DNA from: Myxocyprinus asiaticus
Lineage: Eukaryota; Chordata; Actinopteri; Cypriniformes; Catostomidae
Direction: 5' to 3'
Length of the DNA stretch: 64,000 nt
Assembly (NCBI RefSeq): GCF_019703515.2
Contig: NC_059356.1
Location: forward strand, 21,767,197 to 21,831,196
Notes under the pieces: generated by a model
Database searches by the model: none
What the model saw: only the letters and a program-made list of their open reading frames with translations
What the model was told of the DNA's origin: nothing
Program-made: the position numbers and the translations under genes
In this document: piece by piece, positions 53,171 through 57,652 of the stretch
How positions within the stretch are numbered: position 1 is the stretch's first letter
Layout of the letters: each line of letters begins with the position of its first letter

Positions 53171-54295
53171 TTATTATTATTATTTTTTACCTTTTTGTGC
53201 TTTATCAACTCATAGTAACAGACTGACCTAGTGAGTGATTTTTGCAGTCCCTCCTTTGAAATCTGATCTGATCACCCGAGATGGATCTTAATACCAAGTT
53301 TAAATGACACTGGGCCAATGACACTTACTGTGCTCTCCCAGGAGTTGTTGTAGCTTCTCGAAGGGATCTATCGCATCACATCCTGTATTGGTGTTGGGCT
53401 CCCCCCTCCCTTTACCCGCAGGGTTGCTGGTGGTGTAACTGCAGATTGAGGAGGGCAAGATGGTCGGATAGTTCATGCCCCCCCCGTTTAATCTTGGAAG
53501 TGTGGGCTCACCAGCAGTGTTCGTTCGCATTTGCGGGGTCACATGAAAATCCCCTTGATAGATACTGTGCACTGATTGAGTCCTGGAAGAAAGATTCTGC
53601 ACAGCGGTTGGCTGAGAGGACATGGTAAGCTGTGGTCCTGTTGTGATTGACCTCATTTCTAGAGCCTCGCCAGTTCCCGTAGCAGCCAGAGGGCTGGGGC
53701 TGCCATTGCTGAGGTGACAATGCTGACGTTGGTGCTGTTGGATGAGATTGTGGAAGGAGTGGACCCAGTGGCTGCCACCTCTGTGCCTGCTGTGACCATT
53801 AGACCTACCTCCACCCCCTCCTCCTCCACCCAGCCCACTGTTGGGGTTCACTTTCTTTCTGCGCTTGCTTTGCCAGCCATGGTAGATGCGGGAAGCACGA
53901 CGCTTCACCTTGCGGCACAGGTGGCTGATGTACCTGAGCATCTCCTCGTAGCAGCTTCCTGGCTCGGAGTAGCTGGCGAGCGTGCTGTCGTTGGAAAGGT
54001 AGCGTGCTCTCTGCTCCTGCATCAGCTGGTTTTCACGCTGCTTTGTTTCAGAAAACTGGGTGGCTATTACAACCAGGCACAGGTTGATCATAAAGAAGGA
54101 ACCCACCTGAGGGACAAAAAGGACCTTAGCACCATGAACCAATCACCAATCCATGAGATCATTTTATCTTTAAAAAAATTTTTTTTAATTGAGCATACTT
54201 ACTATAATAAGCAATATAAAATATATAAAATTGTAAAAGGAGTGGGCATCCATAACGTAATACATGATGTCCACCCATCCTTCCAAAGTGATAAC
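1747..54295 (-). CDS. cacna1h: T-type voltage-gated calcium channel alpha-1H (Cav3.2), partial gene, 22 exons
   Basis: This gene encodes the pore-forming subunit of a low-voltage-activated calcium channel in the plasma membrane. The 22 exons listed below join into one open frame of 1329 codons, all with GT-AG borders and matching phases. Pore motifs ITLEGW (I), TQEDW (II) and CKDGW (III) give the E-E-D part of the Cav3 EEDD filter; the domain IV Asp lies off the left edge. The S4 arginine ladders of domains II, III and IV are present. Cav3.2 rather than Cav3.1 or Cav3.3 is favoured by MNYPTILPS and ESVHSIYH-like stretches in the I-II linker, [10 protein letters not shown] and [13 protein letters not shown] in the II-III linker, [13 protein letters not shown] in III S5 and RPYYADYSP before IV S1 (family sequence from memory). 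Both ends are cut by the window. Introns hold nearly all the mobile DNA. Confidence 0.95.
1818..3124. other. cacna1h intron, AT-rich, no gene seen
   Basis: Nothing coding is recognised. There are A/T runs near 2608-2620 and 2673-2686. A 14-bp perfect inverted repeat, catttccaccacat at 2117-2130 and its complement at 2161-2174, may be the core of an old MITE. Confidence 0.5.
3125..3436. mobile_element. Palindromic MITE, 'gggatagttcaccc' family, copy 1
   Basis: The left arm has ttcacc, ctcaccctcatgttgttcc and a cttctgtgg box. The right arm holds their inverted complements and ends ttaattatcccttta. The element is a long imperfect foldback with no ORF, in the intron between exons 21 and 22. Confidence 0.75.
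3493..3626 (-). CDS. cacna1h: cacna1h exon 21: domain IV S3-S4
   Basis: The 134-bp exon reads [20 protein letters not shown], then [18 protein letters not shown] (S4 sensor). Donor gtactg. The last base begins the Val codon completed by exon 22. Confidence 0.96.
3627..4464. other. cacna1h intron between exon 21 and a MITE, nothing recognised
   Basis: AT-rich single-copy-looking sequence with no repeat or coding signal I can name. Confidence 0.4.
4465..5001. mobile_element. PIF/Harbinger-like MITE
   Basis: The terminal inverted repeats are gaccacgtttccacctg at 4468 and, inverted, caggtggaaagggggtc ending at 4998. The repeat continues inward through ATTAAGATGCG. Flanking TTA on both sides (4465-4467, 4999-5001) fits a 3-bp Harbinger-type target duplication. 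No ORF. Confidence 0.7.
5455..5564 (-). CDS. cacna1h: cacna1h exon 20: domain IV S2
   Basis: The 110-bp exon reads [18 protein letters not shown], then [17 protein letters not shown]. Acceptor cccacag, donor gtattg. A hAT MITE begins 52 bp from it on the acceptor side. Confidence 0.95.
5609..6184. mobile_element. hAT-type MITE with 8-bp target duplication
   Basis: The element runs 5617-6176 and starts cagggctattcacc. Inverted arms hold aggagggccaccatcctgca and its complement. Flanks are an exact 8-bp repeat CAGTACAA (5609-5616, 6177-6184), as expected for hAT transposition. It sits between exons 19 and 20. Confidence 0.88.
6289..6440 (-). CDS. cacna1h: cacna1h exon 19: III-IV linker end and domain IV S1
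   Basis: The 152-bp exon reads [18 protein letters not shown], then [18 protein letters not shown] and [10 protein letters not shown]. Joined to exon 18 the linker reads RRKAQQRPYY, the short III-IV splice form. Donor gtgagt. Confidence 0.94.
6441..9452. other. cacna1h intron between exons 18 and 19
   Basis: No gene seen. It holds a 27-bp fragment of the 'gttcacccaaaaatga' MITE (7191-7217), a poly-T run (7319-7344) and a half copy of that MITE (about 8085-8180, ending gggtgaactatttcttta). An alternative III-IV linker exon could lie here, but I could not identify one. Confidence 0.45.
9453..9645 (-). CDS. cacna1h: cacna1h exon 18: domain III S6 and III-IV linker
   Basis: The 193-bp exon reads [18 protein letters not shown], then [16 protein letters not shown] and a charged helix ending LLEKKRR. 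It ends with one base before gtaagg. Confidence 0.95.
9646..10354. other. cacna1h intron between exons 17 and 18
   Basis: AT-rich; only a short T-run near 9723-9733. No gene or named repeat seen. Confidence 0.4.
10355..10444 (-). CDS. cacna1h: cacna1h exon 17: domain III pore
   Basis: A 30-codon exon. [17 protein letters not shown] carries the domain III filter Asp that sets Cav3 channels apart from high-voltage-activated channels. The donor gtttgg is unusual after GT. Confidence 0.95.
10668..10793 (-). CDS. cacna1h: cacna1h exon 16: domain III S5-pore loop
   Basis: A 42-codon exon, [20 protein letters not shown], then [15 protein letters not shown] (and NKS) are possible N-glycosylation sequons in the extracellular loop. 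Donor gtaatt. Confidence 0.95.
11015..11141 (-). CDS. cacna1h: cacna1h exon 15: domain III S4-S5 linker and S5
   Basis: The 127-bp exon reads [19 protein letters not shown], then [13 protein letters not shown] and GILGVQ. RAPGLK and [10 protein letters not shown] favour Cav3.2 over Cav3.1. Donor gtaaat. Confidence 0.96.
11254..13281. mobile_element. hAT-like DNA transposon, non-autonomous, with ggactcgag-type subterminal repeats
   Basis: The element runs 11262-13273 (2012 bp). Its ends, tagagttggg and inverted cccaacacta, are a hAT-like terminal repeat. Dense copies of ggactcgg/actcgagtcc lie at 11275-11408 and, inverted in sense, at 13126-13262. Flanks are cgataaac (11254-11261) and caataaac (13274-13281), an 8-bp target duplication with one mismatch. 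The middle is AT-rich with no transposase ORF. Confidence 0.8.
13494..13678 (-). CDS. cacna1h: cacna1h exon 14: domain III S3-S4
   Basis: The 185-bp exon carries [18 protein letters not shown] (S3) and the S4 sensor [14 protein letters not shown]. Acceptor aaag, donor gtaggc. Confidence 0.96.
13768..13836 (-). CDS. cacna1h: cacna1h exon 13: domain III S2
   Basis: A 69-bp exon of 23 codons, [16 protein letters not shown] then VAEMTVK, between ttcag and gtatta. Phase 0 at both ends. Confidence 0.95.
13837..14708. other. cacna1h intron between exons 12 and 13
   Basis: AT-rich. A stretch near 14470-14660 with repeated acaattgttgagagaact words and their near-complements may be an old foldback repeat. 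No gene seen. Confidence 0.35.
14709..14768. repeat. Terminal fragment of the 'gggatagttcaccc' MITE
   Basis: gagtgagtaaattatgacag followed by tttcatttttgag and atcccttta matches the right end of the foldback MITE family found elsewhere in the window. Confidence 0.55.
14802..14919 (-). CDS. cacna1h: cacna1h exon 12: domain III S1
   Basis: The 118-bp exon reads [18 protein letters not shown], then [19 protein letters not shown]. The S1-S2 loop is about two residues shorter than in human Cav3.2. Donor gtaagt. Confidence 0.95.
15003..15103 (-). CDS. cacna1h: cacna1h exon 11: end of II-III linker
   Basis: The 101-bp exon reads [18 protein letters not shown], then SLYLFSPQN, leading into domain III. 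Donor gtaggt; the last two bases start a Lys codon. Confidence 0.93.
15104..16032. other. cacna1h intron, no gene seen
   Basis: AT-rich sequence between exon 11 and the hAT element at 16041; no recognisable repeat. Confidence 0.4.
16033..16828. mobile_element. hAT-like element with perfect 8-bp target duplication
   Basis: The element runs 16041-16820 (780 bp), from ttgggatgttaa to inverted ttgaaatccctaat its end. It has attaatcgat-type inverted words near both ends (16068-16130, 16750-16790). Flanks are exact ATCCAAGC copies (16033-16040, 16821-16828). No transposase is seen. Confidence 0.78.
17147..17524 (-). CDS. cacna1h: cacna1h exon 10: II-III linker, Ser-rich
   Basis: The exon has 126 codons. 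Ser/Arg-rich [18 protein letters not shown] is followed by [13 protein letters not shown], a conserved Cav3 linker block, and an acidic end EEDLDD. Acceptor tcccag, donor gtaagt. Confidence 0.94.
17842..18253 (+). repeat. Gypsy 5' LTR
   Basis: It begins TGTAA and ends TTACA, perfect inverted termini. A TATA box, tatataaa, lies at 17945-17952 and the poly(A) signal aataaa at 18200-18205. The last 47 bases recur at 22455-22501 with three mismatches. Confidence 0.9.
18254..18265 (+). promoter_or_regulatory. Possible self-priming primer-binding site of the Gypsy element
   Basis: gaatacatcgcc follows the LTR directly and is not a normal tRNA-type site starting TGG. It is complementary at 9 of 12 positions to tgcgaagtattg at 17978-17989, which lies about 33 bp after the TATA box, near the expected RNA 5' end. 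Tf1/sushi-type elements prime with their own 5' RNA end; its use here is inference. Confidence 0.45.
18270..19106 (+). pseudogene. Gypsy gag remnant
   Basis: The start is [16 protein letters not shown], then [20 protein letters not shown]. The first frame stops at 18629 and gag sequence resumes in another frame ([36 protein letters not shown]). A CCHC zinc knuckle [14 protein letters not shown] lies at 19065-19106. Nucleocapsid-type knuckles bind the element RNA. Confidence 0.85.
19146..22327 (+). pseudogene. Gypsy pol remnant: protease, RT, RNase H, integrase, chromodomain
   Basis: Protease: [11 protein letters not shown] near 19240. [22 protein letters not shown] and [10 protein letters not shown] near 20190-20220. 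RNase [18 protein letters not shown] and [10 protein letters not shown]. Integrase: [17 protein letters not shown] (first zinc Cys of HHCC replaced by Tyr), [15 protein letters not shown], then a TGA, then [14 protein letters not shown]. The chromodomain, [15 protein letters not shown], ends in a stop at 22326 where Trp is usual. At least five frame breaks make it inactive. Confidence 0.9.
22455..22501 (+). repeat. Gypsy 3' LTR remnant (47 bp)
   Basis: It matches the end of the 5' LTR (18207-18253) with three mismatches and ends ttcattaca immediately before the AATAG target duplication. About 365 bp of U3/R are absent. Confidence 0.88.
22507..23333. other. cacna1h intron with a SINE-like fragment
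   Basis: About 23015-23175 carries attatccaaagtgatttgta and ggattgaaccagcaacctt, typical of a dispersed teleost SINE tail/body. The rest is AT-rich with nothing recognised. Confidence 0.5.
23334..23539 (-). CDS. cacna1h: cacna1h exon 9: II-III linker
   Basis: The 206-bp exon contains [28 protein letters not shown] and [10 protein letters not shown], ending DQKSL before gtaaga. [10 protein letters not shown] is typical of Cav3.2. It starts two bases into a codon and ends in phase 0. Confidence 0.93.
23717..24309. mobile_element. Palindromic MITE copy 2 ('gggatagttcaccc' family)
   Basis: Left end aaagggttagttcatccaaa, right end ttgggtgaactatcccttt. Inner arms contain actttctttattcagcagaa and the inverse ttctgcagaagaaagaaagt. 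About 590 bp; no ORF of its own. Confidence 0.8.
24494..24581 (-). CDS. cacna1h: cacna1h exon 8: proximal II-III linker
   Basis: The 88-bp exon reads [17 protein letters not shown] and then a Glu-rich run ending ELRAT. The donor gttact is weak. Joined to exon 9 it gives TELNMYSL, matching the family pattern. Confidence 0.9.
24582..25330. other. cacna1h intron between exons 7 and 8, left part
   Basis: No gene or named repeat recognised. Confidence 0.35.
25340..26205. mobile_element. Palindromic MITE copy 3 with a nested second MITE
   Basis: The right half of the foldback family (gtgatcgtatcacttta, tgtgttctgctgaagaaag, then gtcatacacatctgggatg to ggtgaactaacccttta) is interrupted at about 25612-26127. 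The insert starts ttagggtacgtttacacgac and ends with the inverse, gttgtgtaaacggcccctaa. The two therefore inserted at different times. Confidence 0.75.
26484..26639 (-). CDS. cacna1h: cacna1h exon 7: domain II pore and S6
   Basis: The exon has 52 codons. TQEDW carries the domain II filter Glu; S6 reads [18 protein letters not shown]. Acceptor tttcag, donor gtaatg, phase 0 at both ends. Confidence 0.95.
26640..27431. other. cacna1h intron between exon 7 and the solo LTR
   Basis: Very AT-rich; poly-A run at about 27223-27240. No gene seen. Confidence 0.4.
27428..28293 (+). mobile_element. Solo LTR (858 bp)
   Basis: 27432-28289 begins TGTAA and ends TTACA and is flanked by exact CAAG copies (27428-27431, 28290-28293), a 4-bp target duplication. 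A TATA-like tataagg lies near 27622 and an aataaa signal near 28178, giving plus-strand sense, antisense to cacna1h. No internal retroelement domain remains. Its right end is 31 bp from the donor of exon 6. Confidence 0.7.
28321..28438 (-). CDS. cacna1h: cacna1h exon 6: domain II S5 to pore
   Basis: The 118-bp exon reads [20 protein letters not shown] and [18 protein letters not shown]. The donor gtcaga lies only 31 bp from the end of a solo LTR. Confidence 0.94.
28439..28738. other. Short cacna1h intron (exons 5-6)
   Basis: 300 bp, AT-rich, nothing recognised. Confidence 0.4.
28739..28924 (-). CDS. cacna1h: cacna1h exon 5: domain II S4-S5
   Basis: The 186-bp exon carries the S4 voltage sensor [20 protein letters not shown] and the S4-S5 and S5 region, [15 protein letters not shown]. 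The donor gtgctg is non-consensus after +2. Phases match exons 4 and 6. Confidence 0.95.
   Translation of the reverse strand, partial: CVGNHRTGRWRSFSAENVSTSACPQIGALPPCTSQTAGGPHEDYGQCGDILHAAHVVHLHF
29278..30119. mobile_element. Palindromic MITE copy 4, long form
   Basis: It runs from ttaaggaataattcacccaa to tttgggtgaactatccctt, with inverted arms including atatttttctatttttcttc and its complement. At about 840 bp it is the longest family member here. The centre has no convincing gene. Confidence 0.8.
30243..30394 (-). CDS. cacna1h: cacna1h exon 4: domain II S2-S3
   Basis: The 152-bp exon reads [15 protein letters not shown], then [14 protein letters not shown] and [13 protein letters not shown]. 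Donor gtaaga. It is separated from exon 3 by a 16.3-kb intron that contains two DIRS copies and a Tc1 element. Confidence 0.95.
30685..30910. repeat. Small inverted-repeat element with 'gaccagcat' words
   Basis: The left end has tggtgaccagcatatgctg; the right has ccagcctagaccagcatggg, an inverted relation. Similar words recur near 57665-57750. Probably a small MITE; family uncertain. Confidence 0.4.
30911..32733. other. Part of the 16-kb cacna1h intron, no gene seen
   Basis: AT-rich with a short (TA)n run at about 31397-31411. No recognisable coding or mobile sequence. Confidence 0.4.
32820..34050 (+). pseudogene. DIRS RT tail, RNase H and connection domain remnant
   Basis: The RT tail reads CTDD then a stop in place of Trp (near 32841-32858), then [20 protein letters not shown]. 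RNase H-like pieces include [20 protein letters not shown] and EGHHVLVRT, spread over frames. A cleaner stretch follows: [38 protein letters not shown] and [20 protein letters not shown] 276-aa ORF at 32688-33518 is mostly out of frame with these motifs. Confidence 0.82.
34450..34900 (+). pseudogene. DIRS tyrosine recombinase remnant
   Basis: [20 protein letters not shown] and [13 protein letters not shown] are followed, after a frameshift near 34550, by [32 protein letters not shown] and [20 protein letters not shown]. This order matches the DIRS recombinase that would integrate circular DNA. The C-terminal part with the H-x-x-R and nucleophilic Tyr is not readable, so it cannot be active. 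Confidence 0.78.
35113..35128. repeat. Terminal hairpin GGTTAC-N4-GTAACC of the second DIRS subfamily
   Basis: A perfect 6-bp stem around acaa. The same stem occurs at the ends of the other DIRS subfamily in this window (56945, 59866, 60170). Confidence 0.7.
35132..40853. other. Remaining 16-kb intron sequence, no gene supported
   Basis: It holds a (CA)n microsatellite (36783-36814) after a poly-A run. A MITE-like segment at about 36235-36435 has tttacacct/aggtgtaaat ends and gatccgatc words. A GC-richer patch lies at about 36990-37170, and a short (AAAT)n run near 39627-39645. A plus-strand ORF at 37030-37335 (101 codons) has no recognisable domain. Confidence 0.45.
36783..36814. repeat. 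(CA)n microsatellite
   Basis: About 16 CA units following a run of 17 A. Confidence 0.95.
41001..41007 (+). promoter_or_regulatory. TATA box in DIRS terminal repeat, copy B
   Basis: gggtataaaaggagctggt, conserved in every copy of this subfamily in the window (55413, 60032, and inverted at 57090 and 62283). It is the likely promoter for gag. Confidence 0.65.
41294..42521 (+). pseudogene. DIRS gag remnant (copy B)
   Basis: The start aagatgccttt gives MPFLCV; a one-base change then moves the true frame to [19 protein letters not shown]. Paired cysteines (CVIPGC, CLSC, CTHCE) look like a zinc-binding head. A later frame carries [19 protein letters not shown], then [20 protein letters not shown] and [12 protein letters not shown], matching the minus-strand gag at 61488-62021. 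Confidence 0.75.
43230..44096 (+). pseudogene. DIRS RT-RNase H remnant (copy B), RT core deleted
   Basis: The RT start, [20 protein letters not shown], reaches [10 protein letters not shown] and then jumps at about 43438 to [17 protein letters not shown], skipping the whole catalytic core present in copy A. RNase H reads [13 protein letters not shown], with Gly for the first catalytic Asp, then [16 protein letters not shown] and [19 protein letters not shown]. Confidence 0.85.
44316..44384. repeat. Dispersed fish repeat ('tttgtatagcgcttttcaca')
   Basis: gtcaagtaatttttatttgt followed by atagcgcttttcacaacaca and caaatcagctttaca is a very common teleost repeat unit. It lies between the DIRS copy and the Tc1 element. 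Confidence 0.6.
44427..46078 (-). mobile_element. Tc1-like DNA transposon
   Basis: The ends cagtgcatccggaaagtatt (44427) and the inverse, ending at 46078, are part of terminal inverted repeats of about 170 bp. TA precedes the left end; the right flank is TG, so one target TA has mutated. A poly-A stretch at 44594-44618 has expanded inside the left repeat. The single transposase is on the minus strand. Confidence 0.93.
44655..45676 (-). pseudogene. Tc1 transposase, nearly intact
   Basis: A cut-and-paste transposase of about 340 residues. The ATG at 45674-45676 begins [22 protein letters not shown] at 45581-45583 and a one-base loss near 45540 (KKLEP for KKFGTT) break the N-terminal helix-turn-helix part. 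From 45545 a 296-aa frame is open: [35 protein letters not shown] and [11 protein letters not shown]. These hold the D, D and E of a DD34E catalytic triad. It ends at 44655. Confidence 0.92.
46079..46728. other. cacna1h intron next to exon 3, nothing recognised
   Basis: AT-rich. Words such as aagcgatcaaaaacagtcga and tggacagctcattcttcaga-like text resemble sequence near 40690-40790, perhaps an old repeat. Confidence 0.35.
46729..47084 (-). CDS. cacna1h: cacna1h exon 3: distal I-II linker and domain II S1
   Basis: The exon has 356 bp. It carries the CPFCVRALE motif, an acidic YEFSHGAE stretch and the start of domain [18 protein letters not shown], then [12 protein letters not shown]. The acceptor is tgtgtag and the donor gtgagt. 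Its first two bases complete a Ser codon from exon 2. Confidence 0.94.
47085..48770. other. cacna1h intron between exon 3 and the L1 element
   Basis: It holds a MITE end (about 47265-47300, ttttgggtgaacaatccct) and a diverged full-length palindromic MITE (about 48030-48242). No gene. Confidence 0.5.
48030..48242. mobile_element. Palindromic MITE copy 5, diverged
   Basis: From ttaaaggaatattcctcaaa to gttttcttttttgggtaa, with a caacagaagaaagaatgtt arm. Same family as the copies at 3.1, 23.7, 25.3 and 29.3 kb. Confidence 0.6.
48780..50955 (-). pseudogene. L1 ORF2 reverse transcriptase remnant
   Basis: In order from 50.9 kb: [10 protein letters not shown] region, [70 protein letters not shown], then [14 protein letters not shown]. 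The catalytic box at 49796-49807 reads YAEY instead of YADD. After [37 protein letters not shown]. Multiple frames; inactive. Confidence 0.87.
51217..52047 (-). pseudogene. L1 ORF1-like protein remnant
   Basis: The N-terminal piece (52047-51631) is a Ser/Asp-rich head, a long helix likely to form a coiled coil ([20 protein letters not shown]) and the RRM start [19 protein letters not shown]. After a frame break, [18 protein letters not shown] and [20 protein letters not shown] (51465-51217) form the C-terminal domain. ORF1p is the RNA-binding chaperone of L1. Confidence 0.85.
52412..52690 (+). mobile_element. tRNA-derived SINE, 3' part shortened
   Basis: The pol III A box is gggtagctcagtgagtaaag and the B box gagtttgaatccagg. 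The body is tgctgagtgactccagccag, then cccggttgctagggagggta and gtggggcgtg. Same family as 57351-57652, typical of cypriniforms. Confidence 0.8.
52867..53184. repeat. Two (AT)n microsatellites and a (TTA)n run
   Basis: (AT)n at 52867-52922 and 53139-53168, then (TTA)n to 53184. Sequence between them is not recognised. Confidence 0.9.
53255..53312. repeat. Harbinger-like MITE end next to exon 2 donor
   Basis: ctgatctgatcacccgagat then ggatcttaataccaagttta resembles the right end of the MITE at 4465-5001. It stops about 11 bp before the donor at 53323-53328. Confidence 0.45.
53329..54106 (-). CDS. cacna1h: cacna1h exon 2: domain I S6 and most of I-II linker
   Basis: This 778-bp exon starts [18 protein letters not shown] (end of S6), followed by the proximal I-II linker, which acts as the gating brake in Cav3 channels: [25 protein letters not shown], then a basic helix RKVKRR. 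An 8-residue glycine run sits about 108 codons in, followed by [17 protein letters not shown], where mammals have a long His run. ESVHSIYH-like and MNYPTILPS motifs follow. The donor is gtaagt; the exon ends with one base of the next codon. Confidence 0.94.
54203..54295 (-). CDS. cacna1h: cacna1h exon 1 of window: domain I pore loop to S6
   Basis: The exon has 31 codons, opening [13 protein letters not shown] and ending FILLII. The Glu of TLEGW is the domain I selectivity-filter residue. It lies between a cacag acceptor and a gtaagt donor, phase 0 at both ends. Confidence 0.95.
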
Positions 54296-55264
54296 CTGTG
54301 AAAAGTGAAGAGAAGAGAAAATTAGATCAAATGAAGATCAAATTCAACTGAATTCAACAGAAGGGTCGTTTTTAGGCTCATACACCGTTGCAAATATAAA
54401 CAATCATTATACTTGTCCATTTTTGTAAATATGCTTATACCGCCTCTAGACTCATCTAATTGGTTAATTGTTTTAAAACTGACATTGATCTGCTGCTCTG
54501 AGTGTGAAAAGTTGAACTACTTATAAATTGACAATGTGTCTTATAAACATGGTGCTCATGGCGTGAAACGCAAAAAAATAAAAATAAAAAAAAACCACCA
54601 AGATGCACTGCATTAGCCTAAGAAGTCCATCTATCGCATTATGACATAGGCAAACAGTTATAAAATAGCACAGATGGAACATAAAAACTTGTTCTGAATT
54701 ATCCTGTATGGCTTGTCCCAGTGTTTGAAGTGGAATTGTTGGTATTAAAATCTATTTTTTTTTGGTAACTAAATGATACTCTGAGACTGCATTTGTTCAC
54801 AACATATGTGTATTTAAAAATAAATAAATACATTTGGGGGGTTTATACTATACGGCAGGGCTCTTAAAAACACTTTCTTGCAGGGGCCAGATTATCCAGA
54901 TGAAAACTCAACTTTTTTCAGTATTTATCTTACCTAAAACTTTCATTGTAACTACCATGTTAACATGAAAAACAAAACACTGTTAATAATATCCATTTAT
55001 TTGCATTAAAATAGTCAAGGATATTCAATTAAAATTTTTAAGATATGGCCATACATTCTTTCTTAAGATCTGGCTGAAGAACAAACATGACTTCACACCT
55101 TCAACTACTGTAACAAATAGGTTTTTAATGAACTTTACATTGTAAATAAAGTTATTTATTTAGGTCTGGTAAAGTCTGTATCTCTCACAATACAAACCCA
55201 CACAATAAATCAATAGCAATCTAATGTAGAACTGTACATTTACACTGCAGCCCTTAATAATAAT
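54296..55264. other. cacna1h intron upstream of exon 1 of window, no exon seen
   Basis: AT-rich with A-runs near 54575-54596. I looked for domain I S5/pore-helix coding sequence here and found none. Confidence 0.4.
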
Positions 55265-55265
55265 G

Positions 55266-57150
55266 CTTCCCTATCTGTCACTCACTTGACATTGTGTTGA
55301 TGTAGTGACACTAGGGGTCGCCCTTGGGAGCCCCAAACACCTCTGATCTTTGAGAAAAGGCCAATGGGAATTGGTGAGTGCAATTTACATGCCACTCCCC
55401 TGGACATATGGATATAAAAGGAGCTGGCTTGCAACCACTCATTAAGATTTTCTCTTCAGAGCCGAGCGGTTGTGTTCAACGATTGGTTCCTGGGCTCAGA
55501 GCGCTGCTCACAGCAATGCCCCGCACCAGTTCCTTTCTTCCCAGAGGTGCATGATGAGCTCATGAGATCGTGGCAGGCACCTTTCACTGCCTAGACCCAA
55601 ACAGTGGGCTCTTCCACTCTCACTACCCTCGACGTGGGGCTACCAGAGGGTACTCGGTGATTCCCCAGGTGGATAAGGCGGTTGCGGTGCACTTGTGCCC
55701 GCAAAACGTCGCCACCTGGCGGAACCATCTGAGACTCTCATTCAAGGCCTGTAGGCTTACATAGCCACTGGCGACTAAGGCCTATGGTGCCGCTGGACAG
55801 CATGGTTCTCCTGCAAGTGCATCAAGCCAAGGCACTGAGAGAACTGCACAAGGGTAGTTCTGACCCAGGATTAATGCAGGAGCTGCGCTCACGACCAATC
55901 TCGTTCTCTCGGGCAGGCGATGTCCACCCTGGTGGTCCAGGAGCACCACCTTTGACTCAACCTGGTCGAGATGAAGGAGGCCGACAAGGTATGATTCCTT
56001 GACACCCCCATCTCCCAGGTTGGCCTATTCAAGATGACTTTGCCCAGCAGTTCTCGACAGTTAAGAAGCAGATGGAGGTTCTACAATCTCCGGGTTGAGC
56101 CGGTCTCATCCCGTATGTTGTCAGGTAAGAGTAGGTAAGTTGTGGGACAGCTGGCCGGGTGTACTGCTTGCGTATAGCGCCTTTCCCTTCCTGGAGGCAA
56201 AGACATGTGCTTTTTACCCCCAGTAGTGGGGTCACGAAGTCGTGGACCCTGGATGTCCTTCCTCTTTAGTCCTGTGGCAGGCGAGTTTGTGGAGAAACTC
56301 GTTGCCGGGCCAGTAAGTTTGCTAACTTGGCCCTGTACTGGGGTAGGTGCTCCACATGCGCTGGTTGCCCATATGTAACCCTGTGTGATGTATCTACCGC
56401 ATGAAGCCACATCTTCCTTGGGCAGAGGCCCCTCTGCCCCTGGTTGCTGTGTTTGTATAGCTCCTCCCCCCCTGGGTAGGACCTACCACGGGGACTTCTC
56501 CACATCAGACACTGCCGACAAGATTTGGTAAGACCATGTGATGTATTTCCACACAATTTCCTCCCCTCGGGCAGGGTGTGGTCTCCGTGGTGTCTTCCCC
56601 TTGGGAGTGACATCCCCCCGACGCGGACGCTATATGGCCCCCAGCTGAGCGATTTTTCCTTTTGGAGAGAAGAAAGAGAAGAGGCCTTGGCTAGGGCAGC
56701 CGGTCCCCATTTTTTGGGCAGTCGACTTGTCCCTGAGGTGCAGGGGACTGTACGATGCTCATAAGAGAGTTGGGGGAAGTTACGTGACGGCCGGGTGCGC
56801 TGGCTACGAGGCACACAATGGTCTGCCCATCTCGCACCGCCAGTTCACGTAACACAGTTCAGCTAGTTGTGGCGTTTTGTATAGGGACCCCTAGTGTCAC
56901 TACATCGACACAATGTCGAGTGAGTGACAGATAGGGAACGTCCTGGTTACTTTCGTAACCTCCGTTCCCTGATGGAGGGAACGAGACATTGTGTCCCTCC
57001 TGCCACAACACTGAACCACCTGCTGAAATGGCCAGGACATTTGTCTTGGCTCCTCAGCACAAAACTTGAATGAGTGGTTGCAAGCCAGCTTTTATACCCG
57101 TATGTCCGGGGGAGTGGCATGCAAATTCCAGTCTGAAAGCATGGAGTCAT
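55266..57150 (+). mobile_element. DIRS-derived element copy C, non-autonomous
   Basis: Left terminal repeat cttccctatctgtcactcac with gtgacactaggggtc; TATAAAA at 55413-55419. Gag scraps follow (LLQVHQAKALRELHKGSSDP). A non-coding right part matches 60.3-60.8 kb inverted. The inverted terminal repeat ends gagtgacagataggga at about 56938. A second terminal unit with two hairpins abuts at 56939 and runs to about 57150. No RT is visible. Confidence 0.8.
56945..56982. repeat. Twin terminal hairpins of the DIRS subfamily
   Basis: GGTTAC-tttc-GTAACC (56945-56960), then GTTCCCT-gatgg-AGGGAAC (56964-56982). The same pair recurs at 59866-59903 and inverted at about 60145-60185. Confidence 0.85.
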
Positions 57151-57350
57151 TTGTTTTGGAAATCCTGCACCAGCACCTGAAGCCCTCAGCACAGTGTTTA
57201 ATTCCAGTCCATCTGTAATTTCCACTTAGCATTTGACCTTATGTTTGAAGGGTCAAATGGGATATAGTTTTGAAGGGTACATTTTCTCTAACCTTTTGTC
57301 TCTCATCTTTTCTCTCTACCCTGTTGATTATCTTAAACCATTCTATGATC

Positions 57351-57652
57351 GGGGCTTGGGTAGCTCAGTGGTAAAGACACTGGCTACCACCCCTGGAGTT
57401 TGCTAGTTTGCTAGTTCGAATCCCAGGGCGTGCTGAGTGACTCCAGCCAGCTCTCCTAAGCAACCAAATTGGCCCAGTTGCTAGGGAGGGTAGAGTCACA
57501 TGGGGTAACCTCCTCGTGATTGCTATAATGTGGTTTGTTCTCAGTGGGGCGCGTGGTGACCACCTGGACTGAGGCGAATCACTACATGACCACGAGGACT
57601 TAAAAGCACATTGGCCATTCCAAATTGGGAGAAAAAGAAGAAGAAAAAAAAA
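57351..57652 (+). mobile_element. tRNA-derived SINE
   Basis: A box gggtagctcagtggtaaaga, B box agttcgaatcccagg, body as in the copy at 52412, and a tail of lysine-like aagaagaaaa repeats. An 8-bp tandem duplication, tttgctag twice, lies just before the B box. Confidence 0.85.

Noticed and set aside
1747..54295. cacna1g or cacna1i, or a sodium channel, instead of cacna1h
   Set aside because: The E-E-D filter residues exclude sodium and high-voltage calcium channels; linker and domain III/IV signatures fit Cav3.2 best from remembered family sequences. A phylogeny would settle it.
53714..54301. 195-aa plus-strand ORF
   Set aside because: It is antisense to cacna1h exons 1 and 2 and has no domain.
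52412..57652. tRNA genes suggested by A and B boxes at 52.4 and 57.4 kb
   Set aside because: The boxes are heads of SINEs: no cloverleaf closes, and a shared 200+ bp non-tRNA body follows both.
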